Shown in pieces: positions 1 to 6,704 of a DNA stretch of 20,153 nt. This DNA is from CAYLNK01 sp964384675 (GTDB taxonomy: Bacteria; Acidobacteriota; Thermoanaerobaculia; UBA5066): assembly GCA_964384675.1 (NCBI GenBank), contig CAYLNK010000095.1:1-20153 (forward strand), written 5' to 3'. Each line of letters begins with the position of its first letter. The stretch's first letter is position 1. The notes under the pieces are model-generated. The model was not told where the DNA came from. It worked only from the letters and a program-made list of their open reading frames with translations, and made no database searches. The position numbers were made by a program, and so were the translations under genes.

Positions 1-22
1 ATCGCCGGCTCGTCGGCCCGAA

Positions 23-44
23 CCGGGAACCGCATCGGTCCCGG
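23..44. terminator. possible stem-loop downstream of the OmpA-family gene
   Basis: A short imperfect hairpin lies about 45 bp past the stop codon of the OmpA-family gene. CCGGG (23-27) pairs with CCCGG (40-44), and ACCG (29-32) with CGGT (36-39), with one bulged A and a CAT loop. There is no T-run, so it is at best a weak or Rho-assisted terminator. Nothing else recognisable lies in 1-89. Confidence 0.25.
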
Positions 45-89
45 CGGCCCCTCCTGCCACCGGGACCCCGGCGCCCTCGGGCTCGCGGC

Positions 90-725
90 CTACTCGAGGA
101 CGACGATGACGACGCGCCGGTTCTTCGCGCGTCCGCGCGCCGTCTTGTTCGGCTCCACCGGGAGCGTGTCGCCGTAGGAGATCGTCTGCATCCGGCCGAG
201 CGGCAGCTTGTGCTGGCGGGCCAGGTAGCGCCGCACGCCCTCGGCCCGCTGCTGCCCGAGCTGGTCGTTGAAGTCGGTCCCGCCGGTGTCGTCGGTGTGC
301 CCCTGGATCTCGAGATAGACGCCCTTGTCCATCGTCTTGATCTTCTCGGCGAACTCGTCCAGGGAGACCTTGGCGTCTTTCGTCAGCTCGTACGAGCCCG
401 TCTTGAAGCGGACGCGGTCCTCGGCGAACGACTGCTGGAAGACGATCTTCCCCTTGGCCAGCACGCCCGCCTCCTGCGCCCGCTTCAGGGCCTCGGCGGC
501 CGACTGGCCGAGCGCCTCGATCTGCTTGCCCTGGTCGTCGACCTTTCCCTCGGTCGCGGCCTGACGCTGCTGCAGCTCCTCCACCTGCGTCTCGACCGAC
601 TCGATCTTCTTGTCGGTCTTCGACTGCGCCTCGGCGATCTTCTTGTCGACGTCCTGCGTGGTGGCGCAGCCGGACGCGAGCGCGAGACACGTCAGCGCGG
701 CCAGGGTTCCTGCGGGCTGTTTCAT
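90..725 (-). CDS. OmpA-family outer-membrane lipoprotein (peptidoglycan-binding)
   Basis: A 211-residue protein predicted to be lipid-anchored to the outer membrane and to bind peptidoglycan. The start is the ATG at 725, because an AAAAGGAG site (732-739) sits 6 nt upstream and because a lipoprotein signal follows directly (hydrophobic stretch, then LASGC with Cys20). An upstream in-frame ATG at 782 would add 19 residues inside the preceding gene and hide the signal. Residues 24-100 are charged heptad-like helix (coiled coil). Residues 100-211 form the OmpA C-terminal domain: GHTDDTG, RAEGVRRYL, and a closing N-RRV motif, which contains the Asp and Arg usually contacting diaminopimelate. The start overlaps the stop of the VWA gene as ATGA, so the two are probably translationally coupled. 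Family assignment is secure; the physiological role is inferred. Confidence 0.9.
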   Translation of the reverse strand: MKQPAGTLAALTCLALASGCATTQDVDKKIAEAQSKTDKKIESVETQVEELQQRQAATEGKVDDQGKQIEALGQSAAEALKRAQEAGVLAKGKIVFQQSFAEDRVRFKTGSYELTKDAKVSLDEFAEKIKTMDKGVYLEIQGHTDDTGGTDFNDQLGQQRAEGVRRYLARQHKLPLGRMQTISYGDTLPVEPNKTARGRAKNRRVVIVVLE

Positions 726-1732
726 CGACGGCTCCTTTTCTTCGGCTTCGGGCTCTCGGGCTGGGCGGGCGCATCCCGCCACGGGGGCTCCGTGCCGCGA
801 TAGCCGGCCCGCACCCGCACGGGGCGGCCCGGGTCGCGGAACCTCAACGAGAAGTGTCGGTATCTTACGTCGCCCCTTCCGGTCGGGGTGAAGCCGAGGA
901 GGTACTGGGTCCGGAGGTCGTGCTCGATCGCCTCGATCGCCTCCTTCAGCTTCCCGGGCTCGCTGTGGACCGCGAGGCGCCCGCCCGAGATCCGCGCCAG
1001 GTGCGCCAGGATCTCCAGGTTGAGGAGCGTCTCGGCGCTCTGCCCGGGCGCCATGTCCGTGGTGGCGCCCGGGGAGCGCAGCCCGAGCGGATAGACGGGC
1101 ACGTCGATCCCCTCCAGGATCCGGGCCAGGTCGTCGCGCGTCAGCGTCGACGCGTTGTCGAGCCCGTCGGTGAGGAGGAGGATCGCGCGAGAGCCGTTCC
1201 GGCCGAGGAGGCTCCGGTCGGGCATCTTCGCGAGCGCGTCGTAGAACGCCGTCATCCCGAACGGCTTCACCGCCTCGATCGCGCGCCAGACCGCGTCCGC
1301 GTCCGCGGTGAACGGCACGACCTCCTTCACCTCCCCGCGCGCGAAGACGTGGAGCGCGAAATCGTCGCCGGGATGCCTCATGTCGAGGAGCGTGCGGATC
1401 GCGGTACGGGCGCCCTCCAGCTTCCCCACGAGCCCCATCGAGCCGGAGCCGTCCAGCAGGATCGTGAACGACACCGGGGCGTCGTCGCTCCGCTCGAAGA
1501 GATCGAGGGCGACCGGCGCGCCGTCCACGAGGAGGTCGACGTCCTTCGCCTTCAGGTCGAGCACCGGGCGGCCCTTCAGGTCCGTGAGCGTGAAGGGGAC
1601 GAGGACGTAGCCGACCGAGACCGAGGCGGCGGCGTCCTTGGGTCGCGGGGTCGGCGTGCGCGTCGGGGCCTGGGCCTCCACCGCTGACGCCACGAGGGAG
1701 GCCGCGAGGAGCGGCGCGACGAGGGGTCTCAC
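722..1732 (-). CDS. secreted VWA-domain protein, Acidobacteria-type VWFA-related family
   Basis: A 336-residue protein with an N-terminal signal peptide (residues 1-20, ending AVEA) and a von Willebrand factor A domain at about 88-275. The metal-ion-dependent adhesion site is complete: DGSGS (94-98), Thr161 in GMTAFYD, and Asp189 in LLTDGLDN. The C-terminal part (YLLGFTP, then RDPGRPVRVRAGYRG) matches the layout of the VWFA-related domain proteins expanded in Acidobacteriota, which I recognise from the family pattern. The start is GTG at 1730-1732, with GAGG five nt upstream. The tail is Pro/Lys/Arg-rich (KPKKRSRR). It probably works in the periplasm or at the cell surface in metal-dependent protein binding; the partner is unknown. 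It overlaps the downstream OmpA lipoprotein by 4 bp. Confidence 0.87.
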   Translation of the reverse strand: MRPLVAPLLAASLVASAVEAQAPTRTPTPRPKDAAASVSVGYVLVPFTLTDLKGRPVLDLKAKDVDLLVDGAPVALDLFERSDDAPVSFTILLDGSGSMGLVGKLEGARTAIRTLLDMRHPGDDFALHVFARGEVKEVVPFTADADAVWRAIEAVKPFGMTAFYDALAKMPDRSLLGRNGSRAILLLTDGLDNASTLTRDDLARILEGIDVPVYPLGLRSPGATTDMAPGQSAETLLNLEILAHLARISGGRLAVHSEPGKLKEAIEAIEHDLRTQYLLGFTPTGRGDVRYRHFSLRFRDPGRPVRVRAGYRGTEPPWRDAPAQPESPKPKKRSRR

Positions 1733-1749
1733 CGGGGCCTCATCCCGAC

Positions 1750-1755
1750 ATTGTA
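1750..1755 (-). promoter_or_regulatory. candidate -10 element for the VWA-ompA pair
   Basis: TACAAT (5 of 6 matches to TATAAT) on the minus strand, 17 nt ahead of the GTG start of the VWA gene. I see no good -35 hexamer at 16-18 nt spacing. If it is used, the leader would be only about ten nt long. Tentative. Confidence 0.25.
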
Positions 1756-1865
1756 GGGAGGCTGTACCTTCGATCCGCCGGGGCGGGGGCGATCACCTCG
1801 GTCGGCCGCTGCGCGCGTGCGACCCGCTTCCGTCCACGGCGCTTCGGGTGCGGGCGGGCTCGCGA

Positions 1866-1921
1866 TTTCCCCCGAGAATTCGCCACGGTTTCGGTCGATG
1901 GCTGCGAATTCTCGGGGGAAA
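1866..1921. repeat. perfect 18-bp inverted repeat (hairpin), GAATTC in both arms
   Basis: Left arm TTTCCCCCGAGAATTCGC (1866-1883) and its exact reverse complement (1904-1921) flank a 20-nt spacer. Each arm contains a GAATTC palindrome. The AAA at the right end (1919-1921) runs on into the A-rich start of the next repeat. It is not close enough to a gene end to be an obvious terminator: the nearest starts/stops are about 130 bp and 530 bp away. Confidence 0.85.
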
Positions 1922-2307
1922 AACTCGCCCCTCGGGGCCGGTGAGGCCGTGACCTTGGCGCGGTCCGTCTGGCCCCGGGGGCTCGAACACGCGAGCCCTT
2001 GCCCCCGCCCCCTCGCGCCGCGGACGAGCGGGTCCCCGCACGTGCTCGGACGGCCGCCCGAGGCGACCGCCCCCGCCCCGGCTCGACGTCTTCGCTCGTG
2101 CGATGCCGAAGGGAATCCCCGGCCGTGCCCTCCCCCGACGCTGGAGCCGGGATGGGGGATGGGCCCGCAGCGACCCTCGAGCACGCGCGGGGACCCGCTC
2201 GCGTGCGCCGCGAGGACGCGGGATCAGGCCTCGCGATGCTCGAAGCCCCCGGGGCCAGACGAGCAGCACCCGCCGACTCGGCAGCTCAGGCCCCGAGGGG
2301 CGAGTTT
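1921..2307. repeat. long imperfect inverted repeat, arms about 130-150 bp
   Basis: Two arms in opposite orientation align over most of their length. The outer 19 bp are perfect (1921-1939 against 2289-2307). An inner 18-bp block is perfect (CGTCTGGCCCCGGGGGCT, 1966-1983, against 2244-2261). A third block matches 23 of 24 (2025-2048 against 2178-2201). Sequence between the blocks is diverged with small gaps. The centre is near 2114. No open reading frame of recognisable type lies between the arms. The arrangement suggests two head-to-head copies of one repeat unit, or an old miniature element. Confidence 0.8.
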
Positions 2308-2452
2308 CGCGAGGCCCCCGCGTTCGAAGCGCCGCACGCGATAGCGGGTCGCGCGGCGCAGCGGGTCGCGAGGAGCCCGTCCCCCTTCCCGGCGGATCGA
2401 TCGACGAACCTGACTGGCAAGGCGCGGCGCTCCGGGCCAGGATCCCGCGACC

Positions 2453-4084
2453 TCAGGCCAGACCGACGACCTTCTCGTCGACGAGGTCGATCCTCTCCGC
2501 CGCCGGCACCGCGGGGAGCCCGGGCATCCGGAGGATGTCGCCCAGCACGGGGACCAGGTACCCGGCCCCGGCCGCCAGGATCACGTTCCGCACCTCGATC
2601 TCGAAGTCCTCGGGCCGCCCGACCAGCCGCGGGTCGTCGGAGAGCGACTTCTGCGTCTTGGCGACGCAGAGCGGCAGGTGCCCGTATCCGAACGCCTGCG
2701 CGAGCGCGAGATCGGCCTCGGCCTCGCGGCTCCAGGCCACCTCGGACGCCCCGTACATCGCCCGGGCGATCTTCAGGAGCTTCTCCTTCGGCGAGTCGTC
2801 CGATGCGTAGAGAGGCTTGAACCGGCCCGGGTCGCGGGACGCCTGCTCCGCGACGGCCTCGGCCAGCTCGACCCCTCCCGCGCCGCCCGACGCGAAGACG
2901 TCGGAGACGGCGAACGGCACGCCGAGCCGCTCGCAGGCGCGCCGCACCACGGCGATCTCGTCCTCCGAGTCCGTGCCGAAACGGTTGAGCGCCACCACGG
3001 GGCCTTCGCCGAACGCCCGGATGCTCTCGACGTGCTTCTCCAGGTTGGCGAGGCCGCGCTCCACCGCGCCCGGGTCGGGCGTCGACCACGCGTCCTTCGC
3101 GGCGACGCCGCCGTGCCGCTTCAGGGCGCGCACCGTCGCGACGAGCACCACCGCGGCCGTGTCGAGGCCGGCCGAGACGCACTTGATGTCGAAAAACTTC
3201 TCGGCGCCCAGGTCGAAGCCGAAGCCCGCCTCGGTGACGGTGTAGTCGGCGTACGCCATCGCCATCTTCGTGGCGACGACCGAGCTGCAGCCGTGGGCGA
3301 TGTTGGCGAACGGCCCGCCGTGGACGAACGCCGGAACGCCCTCGAGCGTCTGGACGAGGTTCGGCGCGAGCGCGTCCTTCAGGATCACCATCATCGAGCC
3401 GACGGCTCTCAGGTCCGCCGCGGTCACGGGCTGCCGGTCCCACGTAAGCGCCACGAGCATCCGCGAGAGGCGCGCGCGCAGGTCGTCGAAGTCCTCGGCG
3501 AGGCAGAGCGCCGCCATCACCTCCGACGCCGGGGTGATGTCGAAGCCGGTCTCGCGCGGCACGCCGTCCAGGGCCCCGCCCAGCCCGATGACGATGTGCC
3601 GCAGCGATCGGTCGTTCAGGTCGACGACGCGCCGCCACAGCACGCGGCGCGGGTCGATGTCGGGCGGACCTCCGTGGTGCATCCGGCCGTCGAGCAGCGC
3701 CGCCAGGAGGTTGTGCGCCGTCGAGATGGCGTGGAAGTCGCCCGTGAAGTGGAGGTTGATGTCGTCCTCGGGGACGACCTTCGAGAGGCCGCCTCCCGTC
3801 GCCCCGCCCTTCATCCCGAACGTCGGGCCGAGCGACGGCTCGCGGAGCGCCAGGCACACGCTCCGGCCGGTGCGGGCGAGGCCCTGCGCCAGACCGATCG
3901 AGGTGGTGGTCTTCCCCTCGCCGGCGTCGGTCGGCGTGATCGCCGAGACGAGGATCAGCCTGCCCGGGGGACGCGGCGACGCCGCGCGCGCCGCGAGGCG
4001 CACCTTGGCCTTGTCGTCGCCGAAGAGGGTGAAGTGCTCCCGGGAGATGCCGAGGGCCCGCGCGACGTCGAGGATCGGTCGCAT
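2453..4084 (-). CDS. fhs: formate-tetrahydrofolate ligase
   Basis: A 543-residue cytoplasmic enzyme that makes 10-formyl-tetrahydrofolate from formate, ATP and tetrahydrofolate, the entry of formate into C1 metabolism. It shows the family P-loop TPTDAGEGKTT (residues 51-61), the LREPSLGPTFGMKGGATGGG stretch (80-99), and the DDINLHFTGDFHAI segment (107-120). Length is close to the family's usual 550-560. The ATG at 4084 gives the expected N-terminus (MRPILDVARALGI). The ribosome-binding site is weak (GAGGG region). It is the last gene of sucC-sucD-ndk-fhs, 19 bp after ndk, so probably co-transcribed. No folD, glyA or other folate-cycle gene is in the window, so whether it serves acetogenesis-like, formate-assimilating or purine/fMet needs cannot be told from here. 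Confidence 0.96.
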   Translation of the reverse strand: MRPILDVARALGISREHFTLFGDDKAKVRLAARAASPRPPGRLILVSAITPTDAGEGKTTTSIGLAQGLARTGRSVCLALREPSLGPTFGMKGGATGGGLSKVVPEDDINLHFTGDFHAISTAHNLLAALLDGRMHHGGPPDIDPRRVLWRRVVDLNDRSLRHIVIGLGGALDGVPRETGFDITPASEVMAALCLAEDFDDLRARLSRMLVALTWDRQPVTAADLRAVGSMMVILKDALAPNLVQTLEGVPAFVHGGPFANIAHGCSSVVATKMAMAYADYTVTEAGFGFDLGAEKFFDIKCVSAGLDTAAVVLVATVRALKRHGGVAAKDAWSTPDPGAVERGLANLEKHVESIRAFGEGPVVALNRFGTDSEDEIAVVRRACERLGVPFAVSDVFASGGAGGVELAEAVAEQASRDPGRFKPLYASDDSPKEKLLKIARAMYGASEVAWSREAEADLALAQAFGYGHLPLCVAKTQKSLSDDPRLVGRPEDFEIEVRNVILAAGAGYLVPVLGDILRMPGLPAVPAAERIDLVDEKVVGLA

Positions 4085-4103
4085 CAGGCCCTCGCTTCCG
4101 CTT

Positions 4104-4517
4104 CTACAGGAGCTCGGCCGCGGAGAAGAAGAACGTCACCTCGCGGGCCGCGTCGGCCGGGACGGCCGAGCCGTGGGCGGCGTTCCGCTCGATCGACTCT
4201 CCGAACTCCTTGCGGATCGTGCCGGGATCGGCGTTGGCCGGGTTGGTGGCGCCCATCACCGCGCGCCAGTGCGCGACGGCGTTCTCCCGCTCGAGGACCA
4301 TGACGTAGACCGGGCCCGACGTCATGTACGACACGAGGGATCCGAAGAAGCCCCGCTCCTTGTGCTCCGCGTAGAAGCCCTCGGCCTCGGCCTTCGAGAT
4401 CGAGTGCTTCTTCAGGGCCACCACGCGGAAGCCCTCGGCTTCGATGCGCGCCAGGATCTTCCCGGCGTTCCTCGCCTCGACGGCGTCGGGCTTGATGATC
4501 GCGAACGTCTTTTCCAT
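4104..4517 (-). CDS. ndk: nucleoside diphosphate kinase
   Basis: A 137-residue enzyme that transfers the gamma-phosphate between nucleoside triphosphates and diphosphates via a phosphohistidine. The phospho-acceptor is His115 in NAAHGS. Nucleotide-binding residues Lys9, Tyr49, Phe57, Arg85, Thr91, Arg102 and Asn112 lie at their usual spacing. I take the ATG at 4517, giving MEKTFAIIKPDAV, because GGAGAGGG (4519-4526) precedes it. A GTG at 4532 overlaps the sucD stop (GTGA) and would add five residues; it remains possible. After HGS the family usually has Asp, here Ala (HGSAVP), a minor oddity. Next to sucCD it may exchange the ATP/GTP made by succinyl-CoA synthetase; that link is inferred from context. 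Confidence 0.95.
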   Translation of the reverse strand: MEKTFAIIKPDAVEARNAGKILARIEAEGFRVVALKKHSISKAEAEGFYAEHKERGFFGSLVSYMTSGPVYVMVLERENAVAHWRAVMGATNPANADPGTIRKEFGESIERNAAHGSAVPADAAREVTFFFSAAELL

Positions 4518-4518
4518 T

Positions 4519-4526
4519 CCCTCTCC
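4519..4526 (-). promoter_or_regulatory. ribosome binding site that decides the ndk start
   Basis: GGAGAGGG on the minus strand, with the GGAG core five nt ahead of the ATG at 4517. It lies between the overlapping GTG (4532) and this ATG, so it favours the shorter form of Ndk. Confidence 0.6.
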
Positions 4527-4528
4527 AG

Positions 4529-5401
4529 TCACTTGACGATCTTCGCCAGGGTCTCGCCCATCAGCGCGGGCGACTCGACGACGTGGACGCCCGCTTCCTG
4601 CAGGGCCTTCACCTTCTCGCCGGCCGTCCCCTTGCCGCCCGAGATGATCGCGCCGGCGTGGCCCATCCGGCGCCCGGGCGGGGCCGTACGTCCCGCGATG
4701 AACGAGACGACCGGCTTCTTCAGGTTGCCGGCGATCCAGCAGGCGGCCTCTTCCTCGGCGCTGCCGCCGATCTCGCCGATCATGATGACGGCCTTCGTCT
4801 CGTCGTCCTCGGCGAACAGCTTCAGCGCGTCGATGAAGTTGGTGCCGTTGATCGGGTCGCCGCCGATGCCGATGCAGGTGGACTGGCCGAGGCCCAGCTT
4901 CGTCGTCTGGCCGACCGCCTCGTAGGTGAGCGTTCCCGAGCGGGAGACGACGCCGACGAAGCCGGCCTGGTGGATCCGGCCGGGCATGATCCCGATCTTC
5001 ACCTTGGCCGACGGCCGGATGATGCCGGGGCAGTTCGGGCCGATCAGGCGCGAGGACGAGCGGGCGAGGACCGACTTCGCCCGCATCATGTCGTTCACCG
5101 GGATCCCCTCGGTGATCGCGACGATGAGCGGAATGCCGGCGTCGGCAGCCTCCATGATGGCGTCGCCGGCCGCCGGGGGCGGGACGAAGACCATGGAGAC
5201 GTTGGCGCCGGTGGCGGCGACGGCCTGCGGGACCGTGTCGAAGATCGGGACTCCCTCGACCGTGGTGCCGCCCTTGCCGGGCGTGACGCCGGCGACCAGG
5301 TTCGTGCCGTAGTCACGGCACTGGAGCGCGTGGAACTTCCCCTCGCGGCCGGTGAGGCCCTGCACGAGGAGTCGCGTGTCGGTACTGATCCAGCTCGCCA
5401 T
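4529..5401 (-). CDS. sucD: succinyl-CoA synthetase (ADP/GDP-forming), alpha subunit
   Basis: A 290-residue subunit carrying the CoA-binding fold and the active-site histidine. The glycine loop QGLTGREG (14-21) belongs to the CoA-binding domain. GPNCPG (121-126) and the phosphohistidine His248 in GRRMGHAGAI (243-251) are all present. With SucC it interconverts succinyl-CoA plus NDP plus phosphate and succinate plus CoA plus NTP in the TCA cycle. Length is normal for the family. Its ATG (5399-5401) starts one base after the sucC stop, so translation is coupled; a GGAAAGGCGG stretch inside the end of sucC can act as ribosome-binding site. Its own stop overlaps a GTG preceding ndk. Confidence 0.97.
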   Translation of the reverse strand: MASWISTDTRLLVQGLTGREGKFHALQCRDYGTNLVAGVTPGKGGTTVEGVPIFDTVPQAVAATGANVSMVFVPPPAAGDAIMEAADAGIPLIVAITEGIPVNDMMRAKSVLARSSSRLIGPNCPGIIRPSAKVKIGIMPGRIHQAGFVGVVSRSGTLTYEAVGQTTKLGLGQSTCIGIGGDPINGTNFIDALKLFAEDDETKAVIMIGEIGGSAEEEAACWIAGNLKKPVVSFIAGRTAPPGRRMGHAGAIISGGKGTAGEKVKALQEAGVHVVESPALMGETLAKIVK

Positions 5402-5402
5402 C

Positions 5403-6569
5403 TCAGGCCGCCTTTCCGAGGGCGGCGATGACCTTCTCCGCCGCGTCCTTCATGCCGTCCGCCGGGATCACGGCGAGGCCGGAGTCGCGGAGGATGGCTT
5501 TCCCCTCCTCGACGTTCGTCCCCTCGAGCCGCACCACCACCGGCACCTTGATGCCGATCTCGCGGACGGCGTTCACCACGCCGGTGGCGATGATGTCGCA
5601 CCGCATGATGCCGCCGAAGATGTTGATGAGCACGGCGTGCACGTTCGCGTCGGACAGGATGATCCGCATCGCGTTCTTGACCTGCTCCTCGTTGGCGCCG
5701 CCGCCCACGTCGAGGAAGTTGGCCGGCTTGCCGCCCGCGTACTGGATGATGTCCATCGTCCCCATCGCGAGCCCGGCGCCGTTCACCATGCAGCCGACGT
5801 TGCCGTCGAGCTTGATGTAGTTGAGGCCGAACCGGGACGCCTCGACCTCCAGCGGGTCCTCCTCGTCCAGGTCCCGGTACTCGTGGATGTCCTGGTGGCG
5901 GAACATGGCGTTGTCGTCGAACGTCATCTTGGCGTCGAGGGCCAGGACGTCGCCGCCGCCGGTGATCATCAGCGGGTTGATCTCGGCGAGCGAGGCGTCG
6001 GTCTCGACGTACGCCTTGGCGAGGGCCGTGAACATGGCGCACGCCTTCTTGAAGGTGTCGCCCGAGAGCCCCAGCGCGTAGGCGAGCTTGCGGGCCTGGA
6101 ACGGATGCAGGCCCCAGGCCGGGTCGAACGACTCCTTGACGATCGCGGTCGGGTCCTTCGCCGCGACCACCTCGATCTCCATGCCGCCCTGGGTGGAGAC
6201 CATCATCACCGGCCGGCCGATGGCTCGGTCGAGCGTGATGCCGAGGTACAGCTCGCGCGCGATGTCGAGGGCCTCCTCCACGAGGACCTTCTTCACCTTC
6301 TTCCCCTCGGGACCGGTCTGATGCGTGATCAGCTGCATCCCGAGGATCTGCTTCGCCCTCTCGAAAGCGTCGTCGGGGTCCTTGGCGACCTTCACGCCGC
6401 CCCCCTTGCCGCGCCCGCCCGCGTGGATCTGGGCCTTGACGACCGCGCGACCACCCAGGTCCTTCGCGATCTGGCGCGCTTCGTCGGGGGAATCGGTCAC
6501 CCGGCCGCGCGGCGTGGCGACGCCGAAACGGCGCAGGATCTCCTTCGCCTGGTACTCGTGAACTTTCAT
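5403..6569 (-). CDS. sucC: succinyl-CoA synthetase, beta subunit
   Basis: A 388-residue ATP-grasp subunit, exactly the common family length. N-terminal MKVHEYQAKEIL, the nucleotide-binding glycine-rich IHAGGRGKGGGVK loop (about 47-59), a metal-ligand AEINPL segment and the ligase domain motifs GNVGCMVNGAGLAMGTMD and NIFGGIMRCD are visible. First gene of the sucCD-ndk-fhs operon. The ATG at 6569 has GGAGG about 11 nt upstream, a slightly long spacing. It binds the nucleotide and contributes the succinate/phosphate side of the active site. Nucleotide preference (ADP or GDP) cannot be decided here. Confidence 0.97.
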   Translation of the reverse strand: MKVHEYQAKEILRRFGVATPRGRVTDSPDEARQIAKDLGGRAVVKAQIHAGGRGKGGGVKVAKDPDDAFERAKQILGMQLITHQTGPEGKKVKKVLVEEALDIARELYLGITLDRAIGRPVMMVSTQGGMEIEVVAAKDPTAIVKESFDPAWGLHPFQARKLAYALGLSGDTFKKACAMFTALAKAYVETDASLAEINPLMITGGGDVLALDAKMTFDDNAMFRHQDIHEYRDLDEEDPLEVEASRFGLNYIKLDGNVGCMVNGAGLAMGTMDIIQYAGGKPANFLDVGGGANEEQVKNAMRIILSDANVHAVLINIFGGIMRCDIIATGVVNAVREIGIKVPVVVRLEGTNVEEGKAILRDSGLAVIPADGMKDAAEKVIAALGKAA

Positions 6570-6704
6570 GCTCGAAACTGCCTCCGCCCGAACGGGCGCG
6601 GGGAGATTAGCAGAGGCTTCGGATCACGGGATCTGATGCAAATGAAGGGGATCGGGGTGGCCCTCCGGCCGCGCGAAGTTCCACGCCGTGATTCGCGCGG
6701 AGGG
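6570..6704. promoter_or_regulatory. sucC leader region with a stem-loop
   Basis: The 135 bp between sucC and the tandem hairpins must hold the sucCD-ndk-fhs promoter if the operon is transcribed independently. I do not see a convincing -35/-10 pair. A stem-loop is present: CCGCGCGAA (6669-6677) pairs perfectly with TTCGCGCGG (6692-6700) across a 14-nt loop. It could be a further terminator stem or part of an operator. Confidence 0.35.

Larger units (their letters stand above)
1733..2452. other. gene-free region carrying nested inverted repeats
   Basis: About 720 bp separate the VWA gene from the 3' end of fhs. Several frames are open, but their translations are Arg/Pro/Gly/Ala-rich, have no recognisable domain or good ribosome-binding site, and track the repeats, so I call none of them. 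The region contains a perfect 18-bp-arm hairpin (1866-1921), a long imperfect inverted repeat (1921-2307), and a small direct repeat GCGGGTCGCG at 2344-2353 and 2361-2370. I found no transposase, tRNA or clear terminator for fhs. It looks like a decayed dispersed repeat or miniature element; that is inference. Confidence 0.6.

Noticed and set aside
1921..2307. Insertion sequence
   Set aside because: No transposase or remnant of one can be recognised between the inverted arms, and no target duplication is evident.
1793..2344. Open frames on both strands in the gene-free gap
   Set aside because: Low-complexity Arg/Pro/Ala/Gly translations, no recognisable family, no good ribosome-binding site, and they coincide with inverted repeats.
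2286..3857. A 523-codon minus-strand frame overlapping fhs
   Set aside because: It is an alternative frame of fhs with compositionally biased residues; the fhs frame has all catalytic motifs.
6570..6704. Riboswitch in the sucC leader
   Set aside because: Only a single simple stem-loop is visible; I recognise no conserved aptamer sequence.
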